Assembly (NCBI GenBank): GCA_902702965.1
Contig: CACRXP010000182.1
Span: 81,595 to 145,594 of the forward strand
Direction: 5' to 3'
Source: Spirometra erinaceieuropaei
Lineage: Eukaryota; Platyhelminthes; Cestoda; Diphyllobothriidea; Diphyllobothriidae
DNA: 64,000 nucleotides
Made by a program: the position numbers and the translations under genes. This document shows, piece after piece, positions 42,751-53,100 of this stretch (the stretch's first letter is position 1; each line of letters begins with the position of its first letter). The notes under the pieces are model-generated. The model was not told the DNA's origin, did no database searches, and was given only the letters and a program-made list of their open reading frames with translations.

Positions 42751-43240
42751 CAAGTCATCTGATAAGACGGCCTACATAACTCGAATACAAGAATCCTTGA
42801 TTACGTCTACACAAACATGCAAAATCAGTTGGCTTTTAAGACATGAAATCTCTGACAGAAACATGGCTTAACAAGGTTTGGAGGGCACTGTTGAAACATC
42901 AGGTGAGAGCTCTGCGAAAAGCGAATTTCTGCCTACGACCTTTGAATCTTTTTCTTATAATCAAGACTTCATCTGAGACCGTGCGGACTAAGGTACACCA
43001 ATTAGTTTAATCGCCGCAGGGCCGCTGATTGCATCTGACGAATCAATCTATATATGCCTGCCCGCGAGTTAAAATACAACATCCATTTCCTTGAGACATC
43101 CAGTCTGTGTGGTGGGGCTACGAATAAGTGAACTGCAAAAAGGTGATTGAAAGAGGAAGGTCAAAACCTTCTGCATTAGCCAGGTAAGAACTAGAACTAC
43201 CGAGATCTTACAGGTAAGTTAAAAGCTGCTTAATTCACAT
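42751..43240. other. No recognised feature
   Basis: Nothing supported. Confidence 0.4.
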
Positions 43241-43244
43241 TACA

Positions 43245-44455
43245 TATTAATGAATGATGTTTTGAGGTGTGATCTCGATTAGAAGGAATTACTCAGGTGG
43301 GGCTATAAGACAGCATAATGCGGAGATATTCCCGTCGTGCCGGAATTCGTGTCTTTCGGTCGTCTACAGAAATAAACCTCTGCGACAGTAGGGTGAAGGA
43401 CCCCAATTAGCTGCCAGTAGACTGTGGACCGTGTGCTGACGTATATACATGTGAAACCTAGTTAAATAGCGATGACTGGCAGTTGTACTCAAGAGGGGAG
43501 AAATAAAAAAATAAACGGAGATAAACTGAGCCTGAATTGAGAGATATCGGAAATGTCTGCCAGAGGATAGGCTCAGTTGTTCGATGGTCAGGCACTCATT
43601 CAAGATGGAACGTCATGGCATATCTAGCTGAACGTCGTAACTGCATACATTTATTATTTTACTCGGAAGTATCGTTTTTGCCACCGACCGTCTTCTGAGC
43701 TTTCCTGCGTTCCGTCAGCTTACTGCCCCACCCCCAATTACCACCATTCTCGTATGACAGGATCCACAGTATACTCACACCTAATTGGAGTCCTTCACCC
43801 TACCTTTGTCTAAAGCCCGCGAAAGACGACTACCTAAGTAGTATGATTTTCTTCCATCGACTTTTGCTTCCCGTATAAGTCGAAACGTAGCAGCTTTATG
43901 CAAATTGTCCGCTCGTAAACACAGTATATACCAGTTAGAAAAAAGTTTTAGATTCTCGAGTAGTTTCCAACCAGAACTGCCGTTGAATTTACGCCTAAAC
44001 TTACGAGAGTACAAGCTGTGTATTTTATTTAAAGAAAATTACAAATTCTTTACGCCATTACGAAGGCCCCATATAGTTCTCATAAAATCTTGCAACAGAT
44101 ATGAACCACGTTAGATATTTCACAGGGAGCATTGACAAAATGACGGATACAGGGCGGCCCTAAAATTTCAAAATTAGTAACCTTTTTAAACCTTAAAATC
44201 CTGTAGCGTCAGACGGAAAACTCGAAGAAAATGAGATTTTCTATCAAAGTGGGTGTAAGAAGGCATACTTTTTGTATGCTTTATGTTAAATAATTTCGAA
44301 TTTATGGGCACATGGAGGATCGACGGGGATCATACTACTTATGCAGATGTTTTTGGCGAGTATGAATTCTGTAGGTGGGCAAAAAGATGCACATTCAAAA
44401 GTCAGATTACTGGAGTGATTGGAATACCTAGGGATTGCACTGCATGGCATACAGA
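43245..44455 (-). mobile_element. Old family B element interrupted by a smaller element
   Basis: Left-arm remnant at 43250-43380 ('tcgattagaaggaattactc', 'aggtggggctataag'). The arm resumes at 43811 with 'gactacctaagtagtatg', followed by the B centre at 44000-44130 and the right arm to about 44455 ('gatcatactacttatgc'). The terminal repeats are lost. It runs into a Z copy. Confidence 0.6.
43384..43810. mobile_element. 427-bp insert with terminal inverted repeats
   Basis: The left end GACAGTAGGGTGAAGGACCC with 'caattag' is matched in reverse at the right end by 'ctaattggagtccttcacc' and CTACCTTTGTC. It breaks a B element at the expected arm position, so it is a later insertion. No coding frame; probably a MITE. 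The target duplication is unclear. Confidence 0.6.
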
Positions 44456-44459
44456 TAGT

Positions 44460-45245
44460 GACAAATCGACTGTCGCATCCGACGATGCCCACCGTGTGCT
44501 CCACAGCCAGATGAGGCAGGCGCGGTTACTTGCGCAGCATCTACCGCACTCTCTCCTTCTCTCCTACCTGGGCCCCGGTGTAGAGACATGGTAGAAGAAA
44601 ACCAAAGCGGGGGAGGGCGCAAGTGGATGGTACAGTCGAGCCCGCACCGTGGCGCTCCACTCCCCACCCCCTGGTCCACGCAGCAAATGACCAGGATTTT
44701 AACTAACAACAAAAGGGAGGCTGACGCGGCCGAAGCCGCACCACTTGGATCTCACAGAGTGGAAGTGCCATAAAGGCCACATTTTGAAGGAACTATTGCA
44801 GCCTGACCCTTAGACCACCGCTCGGTCGCTCCTCACAAACACAAACACTAGGTCGACTACGAGGTCCACGTTACTACCCCGTCAGTTGGCAACCTTTCAA
44901 GTCACGGCTTTTAGCGCACCGTGATAGCTTCAAGCACGTCAGATTGGTTATAGGGAGGAATATGCGCTGAGTCGTCGACCTTACTCTCCCTTCCAATTCC
45001 CAAACCTTAGTCACTGTCCGAGCCGGCCAGCTGACATGTGCAGGGAATTGGCGCGATGGCTGGCACATCTAGTGACCTTGTCCGCGGGCGCGCCACATGC
45101 ACGACCTGGCCCCTCAAGCACAAACACCAGGATTTCACACAACAAGGGTTGGGCGGCGTACTTCTCGCATGCCTGGATGCTATAGGTCGCATTAAGAAGG
45201 AGGTGTTTCGGCCTGGCTCTCAGCCCACCAGCCCGCCACTCCACA
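44460..45245 (+). repeat. Z repeat, copy Z10, left part
   Basis: CGACGATGCCCACCGTGTGC, 'cagcatctaccgcactc', 'accccctggtccacgcag', 'gaccaggattttaac', 'gtgccataaaggccac', 'ccccgtcagttggcaacc', 'cacggcttttagcgcaccg' and 'caccaggatttcacac', ending at 'gcccgccactccaca', where element A5 is inserted. Confidence 0.75.
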
Positions 45246-46236
45246 TACACAGTAGGTGGGCTAACTCATGAAATACTCACCAAGATTTCGAAATGCGTTT
45301 TCGTTTCGAAAAGAGTAATTAAGTAGGTTTGTAAAACTAGTTAGCCTACAGCATAATTCTATAATAATTCAGTTACCACAGGATGCTGGCTTTCGAATGA
45401 ACATCCTTTCGGCTGCATGCAGAAACTAGACTCTGTAAAAAATGACTACTTAAATAGCATGAATTTTTCTCACTGATTTTCGATGTCCCTAAAAGCCCAA
45501 TTATATTTCCTGGAAAACATGCGTAAAATATTAATTCTTTTATTCATTCGGTAGAAAATTACGTCTTCTTTTAATTTTATGCTCGAAGGAGGGAGATAAT
45601 TCGGTTTTAAAAGTTCCTAATTGTGGGACTTTTAAATACCGTGAAATGGCCGTTCATAAATCGTCATGTCTCTGCATTTATCAATGTGGCTTGTAAAGTT
45701 AACAATATGGATCAAATCTACTGCGGAATTTTATGAACCCTATATGGTCCACCTTTATTACCGTAGAGAAATGCGTGGTTTTCCGTACGCGGAAAATATA
45801 CGCCTTGTAGATTGGAAACCCTGAATCCAAGTGTAACGGCGGAGCGGGTTCAAAAGTATTCGGGAAATGGAAGAGTCTTTGAAAACCGAATTATACACTT
45901 CATTAGAGTATAAAGTAGGAAGATGCAGTTTTCTACCGAATAGGCAAAAGGAATATTTTATGCATGTTTTCCATGAAATATAATTGGATTTTTAATAACA
46001 GCGAAAATGCATGAGAAAATTTTATGCTACTGAAGTAGTCATTTTTTGCAGAGCATACTTCTTGCATGCAGTCGGAAAGGAGTTCATTCGAAAGCCGGCA
46101 TCCTGGAGTAGCTGAATTATTATATAATTATGCTGCGTGATGATTGGTTTTACAACCCTACTAATTTAATCTGTTAGAAACGAAAACGCATTTCGGAATT
46201 TTGGTGGACATTTCATGAGTCAGCTCACCTACTGTA
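45246..46236 (+). mobile_element. Family A palindromic element (A5), clean insertion in Z
   Basis: 991 bp including both TA dinucleotides: TACAGTAGGTGGGCTAACTC at the left and 'tcagctcacctactgTA' at the right. Z continues on both sides ('ccactccaca' then 'cacacacacaattaggcag'; compare Z4 at 19056), so the TA target duplication can be read directly. Arms of about 370 bp, centre at 45688. No transposase. Confidence 0.92.
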
Positions 46237-46400
46237 CACACACACAATTAGGCAGACTGCGTGGACTGAGTTGGGGCCTCAGTCGGCGATCCACACACAC
46301 CGTGATGGTCTCAGACTCGAATCACACAGGCTGCAGAGGCGTCGCATGGAAATGGAGCCGAGACGCACAGGTTTCAGCTGAGCTTACGCTTCATGGAATG
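46237..46400 (+). repeat. Z repeat, copy Z10, right part
   Basis: 'gactgcgtggactgagttgg', 'gtgatggtctcagactcg' and 'gcatggaaatggagccgagac' match Z4 at 19090-19215. Confidence 0.65.
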
Positions 46401-47319
46401 TAGATTACATGCCCAACATATACAGAAAAAGCGCACGTTTGGGCGGAATTTTGGAGACTTCGTAGGCGGGTCACACTGGAATGAGTGCTAACGCAGTCTA
46501 GAGCTAGAGCTCATGACGACTATTTTTGAGGGGGTGGGGGCAAGAGGAGTATGTATCCGAGCATATTTTAGTAAGGATTTGGACTACCCTATCGGCCAAA
46601 AGTCGTAATCCCACAGAAGAGAAAAATTACGAAATTACGGAAGTATCGGATGCTTACCTTAGGCGCGATGACATCGCCGTTGGAAGGACAGAGGGAGTAG
46701 TCAAAAGTTAAGTGCTTAGGCGGACTCTCGGACATGGTTAAAAGCCTGCCCTGCTGTTGAGCATGGCAAAGAACCAATGAGAGGAGGACGGATGCTAAAA
46801 AAAGCGGGAAAAGAGGGATTGGACGCAGGCATATCTCAGCAAGAATAAAATATCTAGGAAAAATGGGTTCCACTCCCCCCCCCCGCAGTTTCTTAAACAG
46901 CGGAACTGTAGACTGCCAACAGATCGTGGGATCGGGCCGGGAAGGCGGGTTTCCAGTTAGCCTAACTGCCAGCTACCAGGTGCCGGAGAGTGGAACCGTC
47001 TTTAGTGAGGGGTAGATGCGAAATAGGCAGGCTGTCGGGTCTGATGAATAAGCAGTCGGGGACCAGCAGCGACAGCGCTGCCAGTGTGCGGAAAGCTGAG
47101 GTCTGGCACGTTGAAAGTCTTATAAAAGAGCCGTTAAGTCCGATGACGGCATTGTGGCATGGCGACCATGGCGGTGGCTCGCCACCGCCGCCTTATAGTT
47201 GGGCTCTTGAGCCATGACGCTAGAGGAGACAACCTCGAACAAACAATGTTAGTGGCTACTGGAGACTCGCTTGTACTCTAAATTTCCAAGAAACCTCATG
47301 AAATATATCCGATCACAGG
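46401..47319. other. No firm feature; one weak exon candidate for NAA60
   Basis: On the reverse strand, a frame with SLCPSNGDVIAPK ends at a strong donor (AAG|GTAAGC at 46660-46655). NGDVIA resembles the DGDILAS of animal NAA60, which lies between the two recognised exons. Upstream residues do not match, so this is only a candidate. A run of C (46877-46884) follows. Otherwise nothing. Confidence 0.2.
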
Positions 47320-47340
47320 ATTAGGATCCATGCTACGACG

Positions 47341-48115
47341 TTCACGGGAACCGACAGTTGGTACTGCATGCTGGAATGTGCGAACATTCCTAGACCTTGG
47401 CACCCAAATTATGATCGCGCGCTGCCTTTATCAGTACAACATGGATGTCTGCTGCCTGTCCGACTTCCTGACTCAAACTCACGAGAAATAAAGATCTCTG
47501 GAGTCGAATCACACTTCACTCTGTGCCAAAGCGGTCCACGCAACTCTTTTGGTAGACACGGTATGACGATCGCCCTCTCGCAACAAGCGAACCTTATTTT
47601 ACTTGCTTGAGAACCAGTCAATAACCTGATGGCCTGCCTGCGACTGAAGGGTCACTTCACGAACATCTCTATCGTTTCTGTGTACGCATCAACCCCAGCT
47701 GCCGGCGTTTTACTCGCAACTGCGAGCGTTAGTTGACAGACTCTCTCGCCGCGATCTGCTGATTGTTTCCGGGGATTGGAATGGCCGGAATGGATCTGGC
47801 GACTCTACAGTTATCTTTTTTGCCGCTTTGGGATTGGTTCGCGATGTGAAGATGGCGAGAGATTGCTGAAATTCGTTGATCAGAACCGTCTGCTTGTCAC
47901 CAAAACGTGATTCCAGCATCGCAACAAACATCTGCTGATCCGGTATTCAAACGACGGTCATACGGCCAGTCAGATTGACTACATACTAGTCGGCTCAAGG
48001 TTCCGCGGATGGGTTCACGGTGCCGAGACTGGTAACGTCCATGGGTCGGACCATATTCCCGCTCGTAAACGCTTGAACGTTCACCTCTCATCCGCGCCAA
48101 AAATGCCACGTCCTA
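47341..48115 (+). pseudogene. RTE-like LINE endonuclease domain, broken
   Basis: TVGTACWNVRTFLDLGTQ (the N-terminal WNVRT motif), 'QYNMDVCCLSDFLTQT' (the catalytic Glu of CLSE/CLQE is replaced by Asp), LLIVSGDWNGRNGSG (the GDWN catalytic patch), then SQIDYILVGSRFRGWV and 'GSDHIPAR' (catalytic SDH), in different frames. This is an APE-type endonuclease that nicks target DNA. Stops after 'THEK' and several frame changes make it inactive. Confidence 0.82.
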
Positions 48116-48231
48116 GACTCCTCGATGTCGCGAAAATCTGGCAAACCAGCACTGCCGAGGCTCTGAGCAGAGAAATTCGGTCCTGCTTCACGACCCGAGC
48201 CGACAGAGAAGGCAGAAACCAGTAGTCGTCA

Positions 48232-48591
48232 TTGAAAACGTCAATCTATGGGGCATCTGAGAAAATCCTTGGATATACCCAGCGACACTGCAGTGACTGG
48301 ATTAGCAGAAGAACCCTGCAGTTGTCTGCTCAAACGGCTCGAGTCAGGTCCCCTAGTGATGATTCCTTTCTCCAACTCCGAAAGATGACGGCAAAGTCGG
48401 ACAAGGATGAGCGAAAGCAGTATTGGGCTGAAATAGCGGCCTCCATGGAACAGACCTCGAACGTCGGTGACATTCTAAAACTCCACCACCTCATCCGAAA
48501 AGTTAGTGGTAAGTCCTCTGCACTGAGTGACTCTGTTCGCGACGTGAACGGCGGCTTTATTGCTGACAATTCAACCAAAGTCGAACGTTAG
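48232..48591 (+). pseudogene. RTE-like LINE linker between endonuclease and RT
   Basis: An open stretch of 119 codons between the EN and RT domains of the same element, including DDSFLQLRKMTAKSDKDERK and 'YWAEIAASMEQTSNVGD', then HHLIRKVSGKSSALSDSV. This linker type precedes RT in RTE-like LINEs. A stop at 48589 and the shift before 48822 separate it from RT. Confidence 0.65.
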
Positions 48592-48821
48592 CGTGAGCGC
48601 TCCGAGCACCATCTCAACTCCGATGTCCATCCCACCACGCCCTCGCTCTCCTCTGCAGCGGAGTTCCTTCCATCTCCCACCTATGCAGTGTCATGCGACC
48701 CCCCTTCCTAAGGAGAAGTCGGTGATGCCATAAGAAAGCTATGGAGAGGACGGTAAACCCTTTGAAATCTACAAGTCTTGTGGCGAAACTCTGGCGTCTT
48801 GGCTCCGTGGGGTGATAGAAC

Positions 48822-49800
48822 ATGCGTAAAGACGAAGTTGATCATGACGACTGGAACTCAGGCATCCTTGTAATTATCCTCGAGAAGGGAGATAAAACGA
48901 GATGCGAGAACTTACGTCGCGTCTGCCTCATCGACGTTGCTGCAAAGATCTTCGCAACTATCCTCCTTAGGCGATCCCAAACTGTGCGTGACTCAAGGAC
49001 GAGGCCCAACCAAGCTGGATGTGGATGCGCAGACCAGGTATTCACACTGAGGCACATTCTCGAATTCCGCCATAGCTACTAGCAACCGACGGCCGTCTGC
49101 TTCATTGACTTTGCCGCCGCGTTCGATTCCGTCCATCGTGAGTCCCTGGGGTGGATAATGGCGCTAGACGGTGTACCGCCAAAAATCATCGCCGTGACCA
49201 AGGTCTATTACCGCTCCACCACGGCACAAGTTCTGGTCCATAAAAATCTTTCCCAACCATTCGGCATTCGATCTGACGTTCGATATGGTTGCATACTGTC
49301 GCCGATTCTGTTAAAATACGCTATTGACTGGATTCTCAGGAGGGCCCTGCACGAATATGACGACGTTGAGTTTGCACCCGGACACTGACTGACGATATCG
49401 CCTTACTTGTTTTAAGTTTTGTTGATCTGCAGTCTGCGGCGTCACGGGCGGATGAGGTAGCTAAATTAGTCGGTTTATCCATCAACGTTGGGAAGAGCAA
49501 AGTGTTTTCAAGCTGCGTCCTTGACCACGAAAATGTACCTCTCGGGGATTGATGGCTGTCAACCTGAAGAAGTAGACAGTTTTAAATACCTTGGGCGAGG
49601 TTGCTACCCAATGGACAGAGTGAGGACGACATTGTCTCCCGAACTAATGCCGCCCGCCGGGTTTTCTCAGGCCTTAGAAAATGCCTATGGGACCGATGTG
49701 ACCTCCCCATAGCCACTAATATTCGCGTGTCCGGTCTATCCTTCTCTATGGTTGTGAATACTGGGCTGTGCGCGTGGAGAACGAGCGAAAACTAGATGTA
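48822..49800 (+). pseudogene. RTE-like LINE reverse transcriptase, broken
   Basis: GDKTRCENLRRVCLIDVAAK (usual N-x-R-x-I/V-x-L region), 'RPNQAGCGCADQVFTLRHI', a stop, then CFIDFAAAFDSVHRESL (motif A), FGIRSDVRYGCILSPILLKY (motif B, with G-to-D and Q-to-Y changes from the usual SGVRQGC), and 'LTDDIALLV' (FADD-like motif C, first residue changed). C-terminal pieces follow: 'LGRGCYPMDRVRTTLS' and 'ARRVFSGLRKCLW'. At least three stops or frameshifts. Not active. Confidence 0.85.
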
Positions 49801-50399
49801 TTTGACCGCCACTGCTTCGAGCGAAGTACACCGACTTCGTTTCAAATGAGACAGTCCACGCTCGCAGCGACAACATCGTAAGGATAACCCAGGCCATCTA
49901 AGAATGACGACTGAGGGGGTTCGGGCATGTTCTTCGTCGTCTTCTTTAGGAGCTCAGTGTTACCGCCCTCGATCCGGCACCGTTAGCCCATTGGAGGCAT
50001 TGAAGAGGGGTTCAACTCAAAATCTGACTCGACACAGTTCGTCAAGACATGGAGGTGGTTCTTGAATCTTCGGTATTCGGTCTCCGTCGTTGGCGGAAAG
50101 AGTTGCCCAGGTCTACTGTCGCGGATCGTCACGCGCGTGGATAGGGACATCATGGAGGCCGGCTAGATCAGACATGGTCGCAGCCGTACCAGGTACAAGT
50201 ACAGATGGAATCGAGCCCCATGGGCTGCAAAGCCTGGCGTTGGGTGCGACTGGCCGATGATGGCTAGTAGGCTGAAAACGGCCATCCCAGTCTTCCTTGC
50301 CTTTGTCGGCGATGCTATTCTGTCTGATGTGACTCAAAATCGAGCGCCGAGGCACAAAGCAGAACCAGTGTCCCGGTGAGCGTCCTTCAACCATTGTCA

Positions 50400-50805
50400 A
50401 AATATTAATTAATGCGCAGGTGAGGCACCAACGCACGACCAGAGCCAACGCACACATCTCACCCCCCGTCTACGTAGGCGCAGTTACCGTGCCCCCAAAA
50501 ATACGCAAAATTACGAGTCCGAACAAAAGAGGGTGAATGTTAGGTCACACAACGTAATAGTACACTCAATTCGACGTCGCATAAAGTCAGCTATGGTTTT
50601 AACGTGAGTGTTTAAATAAAAACGCCGGTTGACACGATATAGATATTTCGTTAAAAAAAGAAAAAAACATGTAGTCTGTGGTTGTAGAGGCATACAAGAG
50701 CATACGAATGCAGAGGCAGACGCGCGGACGTGGTGTTGGAGGTTTGGAGAGTGCAGTAGGCACTGGGATAAGATGTGGTCATGTAGCTCCACCTGATGGA
50801 CACAA
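50400..50805. other. No recognised feature
   Basis: Nothing supported. Confidence 0.35.
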
Positions 50806-50809
50806 TATT

Positions 50810-51020
50810 GTTGCGGTTGGGGTTAGGGCAACTATTTATCAACCACTCAAAGTACAACCGTGCATTCCCCGTAGCCTTTCTTTAGCACACAACTGCTTGA
50901 TATCGTCGCCTGTGCGTTCCCCGGCCCCACCGTAAAAGCCCCTATTACTACCGGTCCCGTATTAGAGGTGACTGGGGTTTGCTTACTTCAGGTGGGGCTA
51001 CCAAACCACATCCGAGCAAC
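50810..51020 (-). repeat. R3 repeat, reverse copy
   Basis: Reverse strand: 'ggggccggggaacgcacagg', 'gctaaagaaaggctacggg', 'gagtggttgataaatagttg' then CCCTAACCCCAACC (50829-50815), the same body-to-CCCTAA junction as at 30798 and 57340. Confidence 0.65.
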
Positions 51021-51334
51021 ATATGTTTCCAGTAACTCAGCACCGGGCCAGTATAGTTACATGGGTAATGATCTTTTCAATTGTAGACAGGATATAAATG
51101 TGTCTCAGGGGCAGGGTTGGCCAGAGTCCATGTTCCCACGCCGCCCGCATGACGGAGTCAGCATGTTGAGGACGGTGGGGTTTGGGCGGGAGGGGGCGGG
51201 GTGGAAGGAGAGGGGTTCCGGATAGATTGTAAACGATAAGTGCGTGTGACTGCCCTCAGGGCGTCGGGACGGCGTGCGATCACCGCCTGGAGTCGGCCAG
51301 GGCAGACAGACTGCTTGTGTTAACGTCTTCTGAC

Positions 51335-51405
51335 AACGGGTCCCGTATTACAGGTGGGCTGGGGTTTGTTTACTTCAGGTGGGGCTACATGGCCACATCT
51401 GACCG
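51335..51405 (-). repeat. R3 partial duplicate
   Basis: GGTCCCGTATTACAGGTGGG, 'ctggggtttgtttacttc' and 'aggtggggctac' repeat 50954-51005 in the same orientation, without the rest of R3. Confidence 0.6.
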
Positions 51406-51564
51406 GCACTAGTTCGAAAGTGACTACTGAATATTGCAGACGAACTAACACGAACAAGTGTAGGTGACTTGGAGACTGATACAGGAGTTATTTAAACAGA
51501 CGGTTACTGCGAAGTATGGCAAACTTTCAGCCGAGCTTATTGCCGACAGCCATCATGGTTATAT

Positions 51565-52051
51565 GTCAGGTGTCATTGTTCAACGCCTCGCTGCCTCAAG
51601 GTCATTCACCCCTTGCAGCGGGCCCTTCCAGAGGCGCTGGCCTAAAGCCATTCTCGACCGACTTCAGCTCGGACACACCTGCGTCCAAACAGTCGTAGCT
51701 GTCCATGCGGTCCACTTGGACGTACCTCGGCCCAGCAATCAGCAACATAAGCCACTAAGACACCGCAAATGCAAATGCAAAACACACCGATCGGAAACCA
51801 CTTGAGCTTGGCCCACGGGGTTAAAAAAGCGGCTGCCAGCAATGTTCCAGGAAAATCTCAGGCATGACTGGACGAAGTCAACACCCGCCCCGGCCTCGTC
51901 AGCAGTCACTGCCGCCTGAGAGACAGCCTCGGGGGTTCTGTATGCTTTAAGACTTCTGTCTTCATCTACAACTTGGGATCTGACCCGATGATTGTAGCGC
52001 ATTGAATACACACTCCCACAGTTTAGACGCTACAAGGTCATGCCATGTCAT
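51565..52051 (-). repeat. R2 repeat, reverse copy
   Basis: Reverse complement of 6395-6835. The last 118 bp (51934-52051) recur as a direct repeat at 52988-53100, on the far side of the Penelope-like element. Confidence 0.7.
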
Positions 52052-52156
52052 GACTCAGATTCTCAACTACCATAGTAACCACCCAATGACGCATAAACGC
52101 AGCTGTGTTAGGATACTCTTCCAAAGGGTAAAAATGCATTGCTGTGAACCAGAGGC

Positions 52157-52777
52157 GTGAGTGCGAAAACTAGGGCATTTTCGGGACCAACTGGCAAGGA
52201 GTGGATACCTGAACAGCTTCCTCAGCCGCTGCCTCCGCACGCACCCACGGCGAACGAACGGAGGAGAGCCGGCAACACTCTACCATATATAAAGAACGTG
52301 TACGAAGCGATGGAACGTATCGCTGGAAAGCTCGGGGTGGGTATCGTTCACCGTCCGACAGTGACCATGCGCAAAAGAATCATGTGAGTGAAGGACCGAC
52401 TAGACCCTGAAGAACAATCGGGTGTCGTTTATCAGATCCTATGTCGGGACTGCCCTCGCCACTACTCAGGACAGACCGGACGACGACTTAGCTCACGAAT
52501 AACGAAGCATAAACGGAAGGTCCGGAGATGCGACCCGTTGTCGCAGGTCGCCACTCACACCCTGGAGGAAGGCCACGAATTCAACTTCGCGAGCACGCGG
52601 ATAGTAGCGCGGACCAGCAATAAGACAGGGCGAGAACTGCTGGAGACCTGGGTATCTGACAATAATTCCATCAACAGACACATTGACATACCCCCTTGCT
52701 GCCACGCGCTCCGTTCCCGCGGCCAAGAGGCCAGACCCTATTCCCAGCCAAGGATGCACGCCGTCACGCCGCCGTGA
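52157..52777 (+). pseudogene. P1b GIY-YIG endonuclease region with one nonsense codon
   Basis: The frame runs LPYIKNVYEAMERIAGKLGV, 'GIVHRPTVTMRKRIM', a TGA at 52385-52387, then KDRLDPEEQSGVVYQILCRD, 'CPRHYSGQTGRRLSSRI' (GIY-YIG core) and HTLEEGHEFNF, 'ARTSNKTGRELLETWV' (catalytic Glu region) and 'NSINRHID'. P1a has AAA-type sense codons where the TGA stands. The same reading frame continues on both sides, so a single nonsense change is seen there. Tail residues diverge from P1a. Confidence 0.82.
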
Positions 52778-52881
52778 GACTGCGTGGGACCCAGCTTACC
52801 GCGAATACCACCCTCTGCCCTCACATCCCCCCATTCATGGCTTGACTACAAAAACTGCTCATTTGATGCCGGATTCTCACA

Positions 52882-52920
52882 GTCTCTGACGATGGCCTCC
52901 TCTACGAGACCGAAAGCTCA
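52882..52920 (+). ncRNA. Candidate hammerhead ribozyme motif in P1b
   Basis: CTGACGATGGCCTC, a CTCTAC-like loop, then GAGACCGAAAGC. The CTGACGA and GAAA core elements flank a stem that can pair GG-CTC with GAG-CC with one mismatch. The same layout occurs in P1a at 61605. Catalytic-strand partner not located. Confidence 0.4.
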
Positions 52921-52987
52921 GACTAAAACACCTACTATTCCAGAGATCGTTTGTTCATCTTCTTTATAAATAAGATGACAGACCCGG

Positions 52988-53100
52988 GGTTCTGTATGCT
53001 TTAAGGTCTCTGTCTCCAGCTACAACTTGTGATTTGATCTGATGATTGTAGCGCACTGAATACACACTCCCACAGCTCAGCCGCCACAAGGTCATGTCAT
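52988..53100 (-). repeat. Duplicated end of R2 flanking the Penelope-like copy
   Basis: About 88% identical to 51934-52051 ('ggttctgtatgctttaag', 'gatgattgtagcgcactg', 'aatacacactcccacag', 'aaggtcatgtcat'). It starts and stops at the element's edges on both sides. Confidence 0.75.

Larger units (their letters stand above)
47320..50380 (+). mobile_element. RTE-like LINE, decayed, with 3' tail
   Basis: Endonuclease, reverse transcriptase, C-terminal region and 3' tail occur in order over about 3 kb, all interrupted by stops and frameshifts. The 3' tail (50215-50345: 'gttgggtgcgactggcc', 'cggccatcccagtc', 'gccgaggcacaaagc', 'cccggtgagcgtcc') matches the 3' half of SINE S. The 5' end is not defined. 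It lies antisense within the NAA60 intron region. Confidence 0.8.
52052..52987 (+). mobile_element. Penelope-like element, 5'-truncated copy (P1b)
   Basis: Begins with sequence matching the RT C-terminal region of P1a ('agtaaccacccaatgacgc' versus 'agtaaccatccggtggctc' at 60877), continues through the GIY-YIG domain to a 3' UTR with a hammerhead-like motif, and ends before a direct repeat of its left flank. 5' truncated; decayed. Confidence 0.8.
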
